64,000 nucleotides of DNA from Anodontia alba (taxonomy: Eukaryota; Mollusca; Bivalvia; Lucinida; Lucinidae). How positions within the stretch are numbered: position 1 is the first letter of the stretch; the number at the start of each line of letters is the position of its first letter. The notes beneath the pieces are model-generated. The model worked only from the letters and a program-made list of their open reading frames with translations. It was not told the origin of the DNA and did no database searches. Positions 1 to 10,227 of the stretch are shown here, one piece after another. The position numbers and the translations under genes were made by a program. The stretch is taken from positions 1,433,501 through 1,497,500 of the forward strand of contig OZ024835.1 of assembly GCA_964016985.1 (NCBI GenBank), read 5' to 3'.

Positions 1-21
1 TGATTTCCTGCACTATTTTTT

Positions 22-2073
22 TAAGCTCACCTGAGCAAAAGCTCAGGGTGAGCTATTGTCATCACCCTATGTCCGTCGTTCGTCGTCAACAATTAGTTTG
101 TTAACACTCTAGAGATCACAGTTTTGACCCAATCTTGATGAAACTTGGTCAGAATGTTTGCCTCTATGAAATCTAGGTCAAATTCGATACTGGGTCACGT
201 GGGGTAAAAAACTAGGTCACCAGGTATAATCAAATGAAACACTTGTTAACACTCTAGATGTCATAGTTTTGACCCAATCTTGATGAAACTTGCTCAAAAT
301 GTTTGCCTTTATTAAATCTAGGTCAAGTTCGAAACTGGGTCACTTGGGGTCAAAAACTAGGTCACCGGACCAGATCAGCAGAAAACCTTATTAACACACT
401 GGCGGTCACATTTTTGAAGCAGTCATCATGAATCTTGCTCAATATGTTTGTCTTGATTATTTCTAGGTCAAATTCGAAACTGGGTCACTTGGGGTCAAAA
501 ACTAGGTCACCGGGCCAAATCAGCAGAAAACCTTGTTAACACTCTAGCGGTCACATTTTTGAAGCAATCATCATAAATCTTGCTCAAAATGTTTGTCTTG
601 ATGATTTCTAGGTCAAGTTTGAAACTGGGTCACATGGTGTCAAAAACTAGGTCACCTGGCCAAACCAGCAGAAAACCTTGTTAGTACTCTAGCGGTCACA
701 TTTTGAAGCAATAATCATGAATCTTGCTCAAAATGTTTGTCTTGATGAGTTTAGGATATGTTCGAAACTTGGTCACGTGGGGTCAAAAAACTGTCACCAG
801 GCCAAATCAGCATAAAAACCTTGTTAACACTCTAGCGGTCACATTTTTGAAGCAATCATCATAAATCTGGCTCAAAATGTTTGTCGATGATTTCTAGGTC
901 AAGTTCGAAACTGGAACACCTGGGGTCAAAAACTAGGTCACCTGGCCAAATCAGCGTAAAATCTTGTTATCACTCTGGCGGTAACATTTTTCAAGCAATC
1001 ATCATGAATCTTGCTCAAAATGTTTGTCTTGATGAGTTCTAGGTCAAGTTCGAAACTGGCTCTTGGAGTCAAAAACTAGGTCACCGGGCCAAATCAGCAG
1101 AAAACTTTGTTAACACTCTAGCGGTCACATTTTTTAAGCAATCATCATGAATCTGGCTCAAAATGTTTGTCTTGATAATTTTTAGGTCAGGTTTGAAACT
1201 GGGTCACCTGGGTTCAAAACCTAGGTCACCTGGCCAGATCAGCAAAAAACCTTGTTAACACTCTAGTGGTCACATTTTTTAAGCAATCATCATGAATCTT
1301 GCACAACATGTTTGTCTTGATGATTTGTAGGTTAGTTTTGAAACTGGGTCACTTGGGGTCAAAAACTAGGTCACCTGGCCAAATCAGCAGAAAACCTTGT
1401 TAACACTCTAGCGGTCACATTTTTGAAGCAATCATCATGAATCTTGCTCAGAATGTTTTTCTTGATGATTTCTAGGTCAAGTTTAAAATTTGGTCACATG
1501 GGGTCAAAAACTAGGTGACCTGGCCAAATCAGCACAAAACTGTTTACACTCCAGAGGTCACATTTTTTTAAATAATCATCATAAATATTGCTCAAAATGT
1601 TTGTCTTGATGATTTCTAGGTCTAGTTTAAAACTGGGTCACTTGATATCAAAAACTAGTTCACCTGGCCAAATCAAAGGAAAACCTTGTTGATGCTCTAG
1701 AGGTCACATTTTTGAAGTGATCATCATGATTCTTGCTCAAAATGTTTGTCTTGATGATTTCAAGGTGATGTATAGTTTTCTGTCCAGTGACTCTCTTAAG
1801 TTTTTTTCTGTTTAGGTCAGTTTCTCAGTAATTATTGGTCCTACAGAGTGATATTTGGTACTTGTGAATGCATACATCTTAGCATGGCCTCTTGAGTGCA
1901 GTCATCCATATTTGACCTTGACCTTTATTTCACAGTCCATAAGACATGCTACATTGTCTTGCTTGTTAATATAATCATTTTGAACTTTGATCAGAATGTT
2001 TGCCTTGATCAGTTCTAGATCAGGCTCTCAAAGTGCTATGTTGCTCAGGTGAGCGTTACAGGGCCATCATGAC
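22..2073 (+). mobile_element. pearl-like tandem-repeat element A (non-autonomous)
   Basis: The left end is a short hairpin (CTCACCTGAGC, then GCTCAGGGTGAGC) followed by a degenerate CCGTCGTTCGTCGT tract. The body is about 11-12 diverged tandem units of roughly 145 bp; the marker CAAAATGTTTG recurs near 300, 446, 590, 735, 879, 1020, 1165, 1309, 1598 and 1742. The right end repeats GCTCAGGTGAGCG and then forms the hairpin AGGGCCATCATGACCCT before CTTGTTTT. Hairpin, tetranucleotide tract, tandem core and 3' hairpin is the architecture known from oyster pearl elements and clam tandem-repeat-containing MITEs. No protein is encoded. It lies in the intron upstream of the first visible KCNQ exon. 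Confidence 0.7.
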
Positions 2074-2089
2074 CCTCTTGTTTTTTTTT

Positions 2090-2475
2090 TTTATTTGCTT
2101 GATTCTAAATGAAGCTACACACCCACTCTTCCACCTGAGATGTTTATCGACAAATTATGTGAAGATACCCAGGGAATGCCACAATCACGAAGCACAGACT
2201 TCCCAGGCACCAAAAAAGAAGGCGAAATGGGGAACAAATATAGTGACAAAAAAGCAAACACCGCATATGATTGACCACCGACGTAGAAAAATAATAGCGG
2301 AAAATCCGGTCTCCTTAGCTAAAAATAAGTGAAAAGGTTAAGCTGTGTGTGACTTCGTACTGTACTTTTGTTTCTATATTTAAGTCGCGAAAAATTATAA
2401 TTATGTGATATATGGAAAGTGGCGGCCCAACTCACCCTGCACATATGCACAGTCTGATCTGCTTTGTTCATTTAT
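2090..2475. other. intron, old repeat remnant
   Basis: A motif reading CCACAATCACGAAGCACA, followed by an AGGCACCAAA-like tail, sits near 2180-2225. Related copies occur near 11000, 14090 and 47960 and, inverted, near 27000, 51130 and 56910, so this is a degraded dispersed repeat. The open frame at 2033-2332 runs from the end of element A through this remnant and is not a gene. Confidence 0.45.
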
Positions 2476-2476
2476 A

Positions 2477-2714
2477 TATGAGCCAGCGCACGACAAAACC
2501 TACAATATAAGACCTGTGTGAACATCAAAGACTCAGATCAGCCTGTACACCCAGTATGGCAAAGATTCTCGTTCATCTTTCTGGATAGCCCGAAGGCTGT
2601 ACAATGCACATGCGATCAGCGAAGACTCTGATAAGACTGCACGGATGCGCAGGCTGATCTGAGTCTTCCCTGGTCGCACAAATCATCGTAGGTTTTGTCG
2701 TACACTGGCTCATA
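2477..2714. mobile_element. TIR MITE, family TGR (about 240 bp)
   Basis: The ends are inverted repeats: ATGAGCCAGCGCACGACAAA on the left and, on the right, TTTTGTCGTACACTGGCTCAT. Next inside each end is ACCTACAATA, then a GACTCAGATCAGCCTG-type segment. Other copies lie at 13526-13770 and 61123-61363. There is no coding capacity. Its inner GCGCAG/GATCAG motifs also appear in several other hairpin elements of the window. Confidence 0.75.
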
Positions 2715-3108
2715 TTCTACGTTGCCAAATGAGTTTCTAAGCGGAAAAAAGGGCCTTGATCAGCGCACGCTCGTTGACTGCATATGCCACAAGGGACCTT
2801 TTCGCATGACATGACACATTTAACAATGCATATTATCGTCTAAACGTACCTGTTTGATGTCAGCCCCCTTTTTATAAAGCAGTCTTTCATTTTTATTTTA
2901 TTTCTATTGCACCGAAATTCTAGAACTGACAACTGAACTTACAGGGTCCATTTTGCTTTTGACATAATAACCTTTTTCTGCAATTTGTCGCTAAGACAGA
3001 AATTCTAACACTGATACTCCTGAAACTGAAAATCAATACAAAAGACAAATGTCAGCTCTTGCTGGCATAAATTATAATATGAATTGATTGTTTTAGAAAA
3101 TTTTCCAG
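2715..3108. other. intron, no recognised element
   Basis: No repeat or RNA gene was recognised. The last bases (3096-3108) carry a TTTTCCAG acceptor for the KCNQ exon at 3109. I looked for the preceding S1 exon here and found no matching reading frame. Confidence 0.5.
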
Positions 3109-3235
3109 GAACCTGTGTTACTAGTCTGGCTCATCACGGAGTATGTCATAAGGATCTGGTCGTCGGGGTGTCGCTCACGGTACCAGGGCTGGTCGGGGAG
3201 GTTAAAGTTTGCACAGAGGCCGCTGTGTATAGTAG
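3109..3235 (+). CDS. KCNQ1: KCNQ (Kv7) channel exon: S2 and S2-S3 linker
   Basis: Coding exon of a voltage-gated K+ channel subunit that forms tetramers in the plasma membrane. It reads 42 codons plus one base: it opens with EPVLLVWLITEYVIRIW (S2, including the conserved acidic residue of the gating-charge transfer centre in ITEYV), then SSGCRSRYQGW, then GRLKFAQRPLCIV leading into S3. Human KCNQ1 has the same layout (TEYVVRLWSAGCRSKY, then RLRFARKP). TTTTCCAG precedes it and GTACGT follows. At 127 nt it matches the usual KCNQ exon length, and it ends in phase 1, so its last G joins AT of the exon at 29279 to make the S3 aspartate. It is too short to show as a long open frame. Identification rests on motif, length and phase together. 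Confidence 0.9.
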
Positions 3236-3414
3236 GTACGTATGGATAGTTTAGTTATTTTTCTTATTCTTGCAGAGTTGCTTAATGATTTAACCGATAA
3301 ATTCCGATATTCCAACTACAGCAAATTCCGCTTTTAAGCTCATCTTTGGTACTGTCTAAAAATGGTCTTTTTAGCGGGGCGGTCTGAATATTGAATGTAG
3401 AACATAGCTCCAGA
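3236..3414. other. start of the 26-kb KCNQ intron
   Basis: Donor GTACGT, then A/T-rich sequence. No element recognised before the hairpin element that follows. Confidence 0.5.
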
Positions 3415-3560
3415 TAAGATATTTTTTCAACCAAAAAGTACTGATATATTTCTTATTTCTCATAAAAATGTTTTGTGGTACTCATTAGAGGCGCTTCTAA
3501 TGAGTACCAAAACATATTTTTTGTGGAGAATTAAAAAAAAAATATGCATATACCCCTCCC
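3415..3560. mobile_element. hairpin element H4, copy 1
   Basis: A hairpin with arms around TACTCATTAGAGGCGCTTCTAATGAGTA (3479-3506), flanked by TTGTGG and CAAAACATA on the two sides and by TTCTTATTTCTC outside. This is the variant of the shared hairpin module that reads TTAGAA(G)CGCC; other H4 copies are near 16800, 37850, 50770 and 59750. An HM1 copy follows immediately at 3596. Confidence 0.5.
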
Positions 3561-3595
3561 CCTCTTATCTGGAGGTAGTAGAATGAATAACAAGA

Positions 3596-3825
3596 CATTA
3601 CGAAAAAAAAACTGAAAATTTTCAGATAAAAAAATCTGATACTTTTCATATTTCTGCTCAAAACATAGATTGTGGGTAGAGGCGAGGCAGTTCTAACGAG
3701 TACCCACAATCTATGTTCTTGTGCAAATATAAGAAAAATAATGTATACCCCTGTAAACCCCAGTTTTACTGTATAAAAGTGGGGTTTAAGGAGAGTCAAA
3801 ATTCTATAGGCATGTTTTCATGATG
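3596..3825 (+). mobile_element. HM1 hairpin MITE, copy 1 (internally deleted)
   Basis: Begins CATTACGAAAA and ends GTTTTCATGATG. The central hairpin has lost most of the left-arm tip (GGGTAGAGGCGAGGC), and the 5' segment between the terminus and CTGAAAATTTTCAG is deleted. The right half, with the CCCCAGTTTTACTGTATAAA block, is intact. Confidence 0.8.
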
Positions 3826-3874
3826 AAAACCCCATTTGGGAATGGCAAAAGCTGGTCTTATTTTCGAGCAAACT

Positions 3875-4060
3875 TAACCTTTGTCATACTGAATAAATTA
3901 AGATGCCACGCCTACTTCTAATTTCCAGCCAGTCAGATTACTTGATCCGGGTTTTTGATAGAAATTCACATATTTAATGACAAACAGTGGAAGCCAACTG
4001 ATCTGGATCTACACTGTTTGCTAAGACAGGGCATGACGTGTTTAGCAAGAGAAGGGTTAA
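3875..4060. repeat. dispersed repeat X, copy 1
   Basis: About 185 bp starting TTAACCTTTGTCATACTGAA and ending AGAAGGGTTAA. It contains TTCTAATTTCCAGCCAGTCA and a GATCTGGATCTACACTG segment. A second copy is at 16550-16745, where the inner part is rearranged. No coding capacity. Confidence 0.6.
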
Positions 4061-4116
4061 TAGCGGAATTTTATTGCAGTTCCAACGTCTTCAAAAAGGT
4101 ATCTTTGCAAACAGTG

Positions 4117-4200
4117 TAGATGTGTTCGGGTGACCGAGTGTTTAGCGCTATCGACTTCGGACCACTAGGGCCCGAGTTCGAACCCCATAGGAGACGAAAT
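4117..4200 (+). repeat. tRNA-like SINE head or tRNA pseudogene
   Basis: GGGTGACCGAGTGTTTAGCG resembles a type-II tRNA 5' half with its A box, and GAGTTCGAACCCC further on is a near-perfect B box. The intervening arm does not pair like a functional tRNA, and the 3' acceptor strand is not convincing. Best read as the tRNA-derived head of a decayed SINE; the body after 4200 could not be delimited. Confidence 0.45.
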
Positions 4201-4275
4201 TCAACTCATGACTATATGGTGCTTTATTGCACAGGACCTTTAATCATCGCCTTTCTATCATCTCAGTATAACTTT

Positions 4276-4432
4276 AACCCATTTATACCGAGTGGACTCT
4301 TCTACCATAACTCTTTGAACAGGCCAATTTCAGATATAAGGGATGCCTGGTTAGTTTTTATTGTCATTATGTTTTGTAGAAATTTCTGAACTTCATGCAG
4401 ACAGTGTAGACCCTGATCAGACGCCCAACTAC
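4276..4432. mobile_element. TIR MITE, family AMP, truncated
   Basis: Starts TAACCCATTTATACCGAGTGG and runs through GTTAGTTTTTATTGTCATTA to a GACAGTGTAGACCCTGATCA segment, but lacks the right terminus. The intact copy is at 27628-27829. Confidence 0.6.
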
Positions 4433-5075
4433 TATAGGTTAAATAATGTTTAAAGGAACAAAACATACTAAATCATCATCATCATTTTGCAAACAATGTA
4501 GACCAAGATCAGACGCCGCATCATGTGGTTTCTGATTAGCGTCTACACTATTTGCGAGCAGTTAGAACTATCACAGTTTTCTATTACCCCCCCCCCACCC
4601 CCCCACCCCCACCCGCCACCTAAACAACACACACACGCACACACACATACACGCCCTTTAAACAGATTATGGACTCTTTTTATGTTAATCATGGAAAAGT
4701 TAATTTGAGAGCTCTAGGAGTTACCGTATTGACTCTAAATAATGGGACATCTTAATTCCTTACCATACTTATCCAAAACTTTTAGCAAGTCATTCTACTA
4801 ACTGCTGACGTGTTTATAACTGATGCAGAATAGACCCTTATCAGATGCGTGATCTATGCCATCTGATCAGGGTCTACATTGTTTGCTCAGATCTGCCTGT
4901 CCGAGAGCCTGGTGTATACCCTAAAGATTCGGACAGTTTAACACCTTACCATACTTGTTCTAAAGTTTGAACAAGTCCATTTTACTACTGCTGAGGTTTC
5001 TAAAAACTGCTAGACGAGTGGCAAACAGTGTTACCCTGATCGAAGACGGCGTTCTCAGACGTCCGATCTGGCTCA
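4433..5075. other. intron with three GATCAG-type hairpins and a C-rich tract
   Basis: Imperfect hairpins at about 4488-4560, 4825-4890 and 5010-5070 share the motif TGTAGACCCTGATCAGA and its complement. A C-rich run followed by CA repeats occupies 4587-4650. The motif also lies inside AMP elements and in the tandem array at 53820-54035. No gene. Confidence 0.5.
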
Positions 5076-5290
5076 CATTACGAAAACACGCCTATATAGT
5101 TTTGACCCCCTTTACCCCCACTTTTATACAGTAAAACTGGGGTTTACAGGGCTATACAATATTTTTCTTATTTCTGCTCAAAAATAGATTGTGGGTACTC
5201 GTTAGAACCGCATCGCCGAAGCGGTTCTAACGAGTACCCACAGTCTATGTTTTGAGCAGAAATATGAACAACAGAGTTTTTAAATCTTTT
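5076..5290 (-). mobile_element. HM1 hairpin MITE, copy 2 (3' end lost)
   Basis: Starts CATTACGAAAACACGCCTAT but continues with the TTTTGACCCCC half. The hairpin is complete, with GTTAGAACCGCATCGCCGAA at its tip. The far end after GAGTTTTT does not reach a recognisable terminus. Confidence 0.75.
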
Positions 5291-5576
5291 TTTACTGATT
5301 ATGAGTTCAGCGAATACCAGATCAGGCTGTTTATTCACGTTTGAATTTGAATTTTTTTCTGAATATAATTAACGAATTAGATTCTATACGGAATGAACCT
5401 TGAGACAAATGAACAAACACATACACGTGAAAACGAAAACAGGTGGAGTATCGAAATTTCTGGACCAGACCAGCTAGTTTCGGCCAGTTAGGCCTCATCA
5501 GTAATCATCATATAGATTTTCAAAATCCCTGAATAAGCCCAATGACCGCAAAGGACCAGAATCTATTCACTACACT

Positions 5577-5852
5577 CATTACGAAAACACGCCTATTCAA
5601 AAATATAGATAAAATTCACCTCCAAAAACTGAAAATTTTCAGATAAAAAAAACATTTTTCATATTTCTGCTCAAAACATAGATTGCGGGTACTCGTTAGA
5701 ACCGCCTCGCTGAGGCGGTTCTAACGAGTACCCACAATCTATGTTTTCGAGCAGAAATAAGAAAAATAATATATACCCCTGTAAACTCCAGTTTTACTGT
5801 ATAAAAGTGGGGTTTAAGGGGGTCAAAATTATATAGGTATGTTTTCGTGATG
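5577..5852 (+). mobile_element. HM1 hairpin MITE, copy 3
   Basis: Complete copy from CATTACGAAAACACGCC to TATGTTTTCGTGATG, 276 bp, with a near-perfect central hairpin. Copy 4 lies only 44 bp away in the opposite orientation, so the two could form a much longer inverted repeat. Confidence 0.9.
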
Positions 5853-5896
5853 TTGAGAGAAGTAGAGGGAGACGTATCACGGCCCCCACATCGCAG

Positions 5897-6181
5897 CATC
5901 ATGAAAACATGCCTAAATAATTTTGACCCCCTTAAACCCCACTTTTATACATGTATATTAAAACTGGGGTTTACATGGGTATAAATTATTTTCTTATTTC
6001 TGATCAAAAACGTAGATTGTGGGTACCCGTTAGAACCACCTCACCGAGGCGGTTCTAACGAGTACCCACAATCTATGTTTTTAGCAGAAATATGAAAGAT
6101 ATCAGTTTTTTTTTATCTCAAACATTTCAGTTTTTGGAGGTAAAATTTTCTATATATTTGAATGGGCGTGTTTTCATAATG
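5897..6181 (-). mobile_element. HM1 hairpin MITE, copy 4
   Basis: Complete copy from CATCATGAAAACATGCC to GTGTTTTCATAATG, inverted relative to copy 3. Its central hairpin is near-perfect. Confidence 0.9.
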
Positions 6182-6388
6182 AACACCAAACGTTCTCTGG
6201 AGTTATGCTATATTCCTGAAAACGAGAATCAACGGGCTACGGAATGCTGCTCCCTCGCTTGCTTTTAAAATATTGATTTATTAAAACAAAGTTCACATTC
6301 CTTTTCTTTGTCACCAGAGTTTGACTTCTCAGCTCACACATAATACGTGGAAACAGGTTTCCGCTTAAGCAGACTACATACGCTTAGT

Positions 6389-6636
6389 CATTACGAAAAC
6401 ACGCCTATTCAAATATACTGAAACTTTCACCACCAAAAAACGAAAGTTTTCTGATAAAAATTTTAATATTTTTCATATTTCTGCTCAAAACATAGATTGC
6501 GGGCACTCGATAGAACCGCCTCGACGAGGCGGTTCTAACGAGTACCCACAACCTATGTTTTTGAGCAGAAATAAGAAAAATAATGTATACCCCTGTAAAC
6601 CCCAGTTTTACTTTATGTAGGTATGTTTTCGTGATG
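6389..6636 (+). mobile_element. HM1 hairpin MITE, copy 5 (short 3' half)
   Basis: Complete termini. The segment between CCCCAGTTTTACT and TAGGTATGTTTTCGTGATG has lost the GTGGGGTTTAAGG block (a deletion of about 30 bp). Confidence 0.85.
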
Positions 6637-6699
6637 GTACATTTTCTACCAGTTTTACCACAGACATTTTTTGTGCCATCTTGTTTGCTTACAAGCACA

Positions 6700-7087
6700 T
6701 TAGATCACTTCTGAAAAAAAAAGTGTCTTCTCCAAAAACTCTAAAAGAGAAAATTTTGCTCCGCTTCGGATCAAATTCTTTCCTTTTAAAGAAGACAATT
6801 TTGTTACTTCCTGTATGCTTTCCATTCTAAAACGTATCTACTCTATAAAGAAAGAATTTGCTCCCACTGGGAGCAAATTCTTTCTTTTTAAAGTAGATAC
6901 TTTTTCAGAACGAGGTAAAACCCTTTTGACGATTCCCTTGAAAGTATCAGTTTCCTATAAGGCGCTGCTGGAGGTCGTGAGGGGTGTTTCAGTTCATTAC
7001 AAATGTGTAACTTACATGTATGAACACAGTCCAACCAAGGCAGCGTTGTTCTGTCATTTCCCTGTATTTTCAAAGGATAACTTTTTA
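6700..7087. repeat. KGA hairpins (GGAAAGAATTTGCTCC type)
   Basis: The palindrome at about 6836-6905 pairs AAAGAAAGAATTTGCTCCCA with its inverse, and a related half lies at 6720-6800. The same hairpin family recurs near 10260, 11965-12025, 17990-18075, 43250-43310 and 59105-59170. The open frames seen here come from the palindrome. Confidence 0.55.
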
Positions 7088-8360
7088 TGCCCCCAACTTC
7101 GAAGAAGTTGGAGGGGCATATTGCTTCTGGGACGTTTGTGCGTGCGTCCGTCCGTGCGTGTGTCCGTCCGTTACTTCTAGACCGTGCATGCTAGGGTTTT
7201 GAAATTTCATATACGCATTCTTCATGAAAAAATAGCTGACATGTATTTTTTCCCATCAGGATTATGCCCCTTTCCTGCGTTATGGCCCTTTCAAAAATAT
7301 GGATGAAATATTGTCAGCAAAATATCTCAAAAGCTATTGAAGCTAGAGCCTTGAAACCTTGTGAATAGATTGGTGTTGATGTGTAAATGACCTGATTAAC
7401 TTTCGAATAAATTCTGAAAAATACTTTCATGAGTTATGCCCTTTGTAACTTTGGGCATTTTTATATTGCACACTTTTTTATGCATAGCATAAGTTTTTAA
7501 CTGTGCATGCTAGGGTTTTGAAATTTCATGTATGTATTCCTCATGAAAAATAGCTGAAACGTATTTTGTTCTTATCAGGATTATGCCCCTTTCCTGAGTT
7601 ATGGCCCTTGGATGTACTCTTGTCAGCAAACTATCTAAAAAACTATTGAAGCTAGAGCCTTGAAATTTAAGGAATAGATTGGTGTTGATGAGTAGATGAC
7701 CTGATTAACTTTGAATAAATTCTGAAAAGTACTTCTTGAGTTATGGCCCTTTATCATTTTGGGAATTTTTACATTGCACACTTTTTGATGCTTAGCATAA
7801 TTTTTGAACTGTGCATGCTAGAGTTTTGAAATTTCATGTATGGATTCCTCATGAAAAAATAGATGACACGTATTTTTTTTTCCTTATCATCAGGATTATG
7901 CCCCTTTCCTGAGTTATGGCCCTTTGGAAAAATATGGATGGAAACTTGTCAGCAAAATATCTCAAAACTATTGAAGCTAGAGCCTTGAAATTTAAGGAGT
8001 AGATAGGTAGCGATGAGCAGATGACCTGATTAACTTTTGAATAAATTCTGAAAAGTACTTCTTGAGTTCTGGCCCTTTTTGCCATTTTGGGCATTTTTAC
8101 ATTGCACACTTTTTGATGCATAGCATAATTTTAAACTGTGCATGCTAGTTTGAAATTTCATATAAGTGGATTCCTCATGAAAAAAATAGGTGACCCATAT
8201 TTTTTTTCTTATCCGAATTCTCTCCCATTTTAGAGTTATTTCCATTTTAATAAAATAACATTGAAATCTTGTATATTTGTACTGCTGCTACTGTCATGGG
8301 CAAGAAATGCTGGAGTCAAGCAGTGTTAGAGTCAGGCAGTTGGGGGCATAATGTTTTACA
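7088..8360 (+). mobile_element. pearl-like tandem-repeat element B
   Basis: Opens with the hairpin GCCCCCAACTTC/GAAGTTGGAGGGGC, then a CCGT/GCGT-rich microsatellite (7139-7180). The core is about 3.3 units of roughly 315 bp, each with TGAAATTTCAT, ATTATGCCCCTTTCCTG and GAAGCTAGAGCCTTGAAA. The end repeats TTGGGGGCATAATG near 8340. Same architecture as element A but an unrelated core sequence. Confidence 0.65.
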
Positions 8361-8498
8361 AACACCAGCTCTAGTTCAGATTATTTCATTATTCGGCATT
8401 GTGGTTCGAAATCAAAACAAAGACAATTTGATGAGCCTCATACCAACCAGATCTAATCTGATTTTGTCATATAGTTGAGTGAACTTAAGTCGGCTACG

Positions 8499-8777
8499 CA
8501 TCACGAAAACATACCTATATAATTTTGACCCCCTTAAACCCCACTTTTATTTAGTAAAACTGGGGTTTACAGGGGTATACATTATTTTCCTTATTTCTGC
8601 TCAAAACATAGATTGTGGGTACTCGTTAGAACCGCCTCGGCGAGGCGGTTCAAACGAGTAGGCGCAATCTATGTTTTGAGCAGAAATATGGCAAAATATC
8701 AGAATTTTTATCTGAAAACTTTCAGTTTTTTGGTGGTGAAATTTTCAATATATTTGAATAGGTGTGTTTTCGTAATG
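8499..8777 (-). mobile_element. HM1 hairpin MITE, copy 6
   Basis: Complete copy (CATCACGAAAACATACC to GTGTTTTCGTAATG). The right arm carries CAAACGAGTAGGCGCAATC, so the hairpin has a few mismatches. Confidence 0.9.
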
Positions 8778-9029
8778 GGTAGATAATTAGCGATAACTTT
8801 TATGATTTTTTTTCTTTTGATAAAATCGGTCATTTTACTCTGTACTCACGGACCAGCAAGTCTGACTCAGAAAACAGCATTTCAGCTTTTTTTCCGTTTT
8901 GGTTTGTGTGTTCGATACTCCGAAGGTCATTCCTTTTAGAATCTGTCTATGTAGAGGCCATGTTAAAAAAACAACAAAAAAAGTTCTGTTGGGGTTTTAT
9001 TCGAATTGCACGTGTGAATAGATGCTTTA

Positions 9030-9350
9030 GAGAATTCTTCAATGAACCGGGACACAGCATTTCCTACAAGATTGCATTAGCGCCCATCGAAGACTTAGAC
9101 CAGACTGCACAGTCTGTTCAGTCTTCGCAGGGTAGCGAAGTGCAATAACTCGCGGAAGGGCAGAAGTCCTTTCGATCCTTTTTATAAAGTAAAAAGACTA
9201 CCTGTTTTGTAGACGGAATTAAGGATATCACACCAAGGACCCAAATCGTTTTTAGGCGGACAATGATCAACCTGCACAAATGCGCAGGCTGATCTGAGTA
9301 TTCGCTGGGCGCACATGCAATCTTGTAGAAAGTGTTGTTTCCCGGCTCAA
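9030..9350. mobile_element. TIR MITE with AACCGGGACACAGC-type ends
   Basis: The left end CCGGGACACAGCATTTCCTA and the right end, read inverted (GGAAACAACACTTTCTACAA on the complement), frame GCGCCCATCGAAGACTTAGA and its complement. About 310 bp. The overlapping open frame on the complement is a by-product of this repeat. Confidence 0.55.
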
Positions 9351-9703
9351 AGTTGTTGTTGTCTTCACAAATGAGACTGAACTCTTCATCTGTGAAAACA
9401 TAATCTAGACATAGGTAATTGTATTTAGTCTGACCTATGTCACTGGTTAGCGTAAAGAAGACAAATTTACTAATGTCCAAATTTATATGCAAATCTGATT
9501 TTGCATAATTATTCGACATATTCGGACTGACTGGTCTGGGAAAAGAATGTAGATCCTGATCAGACCTCGCAGAACGTCTGATAAGGGCCTACATAGCCAT
9601 TCATAGAGAAGTTCTAGCATTTAGTAAAGTGGACTAGACTAAAATTTCGACGCACCATATATTGTAATTCACGTGTGATGTGTGTGTATGGGTGCGTGCG
9701 TGA

Positions 9704-9729
9704 TTGTGTGTGTGTGTGTGCGCGCGCGC

Positions 9730-9760
<31 letters not shown>

Positions 9761-9765
9761 TGTGT
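9704..9765. repeat. (TG)n(CG)12(TG)n microsatellite
   Basis: Alternating purine-pyrimidine tract with a pure CG core at 9721-9744 flanked by TG repeats. Such tracts are prone to left-handed DNA. Just upstream (about 9545-9590) is one GATCAGACCTC-type hairpin. Confidence 0.9.
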
Positions 9766-9948
9766 TGCTCTCAAGTGGTATTCCTTTTAGACTACATTTG
9801 TCAATGTTTATAACAAGTATAATTTGGAGTTAAGGGGTCCTAATATTTAGACTAAATGCGGATTACTTTTTCCCTACCTTATGCTGCAGTTTTAGCTCTC
9901 TGCGCACTTGTCATTTCCACTTAAAGAAATCAATGCATTTTCAAAGGA

Positions 9949-10227
9949 CATTACGAAAACACGCCTATTCAAATATATTGAAAATTTCACCACCAAAAAC
10001 CGAAAGTTTTCAGGTAAAAATTCTGATATTTTTCATATTTCTGCTCTGAACATAGATTGTGGGTACTCGTTAGAACTGCCTCGCCGAGGCGGTTCTAACG
10101 AGTACCCACAATCTATGTTTTTTTAGCAGAAATAAGAAAAATAATGCATACCCCTGTAAACCCCAGTTTTACTATACAAAAGTGGGGTTAAAGGGGATTA
10201 AAATTATATAGGTATGTTTTCGTGATG
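9949..10227 (+). mobile_element. HM1 hairpin MITE, copy 7
   Basis: Complete, near-consensus copy of 279 bp with a near-perfect hairpin. It can serve as a reference for the family. Confidence 0.92.

Noticed and set aside
1..2075. CRISPR-like array of regular repeats
   Set aside because: Units of about 145 bp are diverged over their whole length, with no constant repeat and unique spacer pattern; the organism is an animal.
2033..2332. 99-codon open frame
   Set aside because: It begins in the terminus of pearl-like element A and crosses a dispersed repeat; no domain.
4117..4200. tRNA-Ser/Leu-like gene
   Set aside because: No consistent cloverleaf; only the A-box and B-box regions are convincing.
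9118..9519. 133-codon frame on the complement with a KIACAPSEYSDQPAH segment
   Set aside because: The segment is the translation of a TIR MITE and reappears in altered form at 13536-13760; not a gene.
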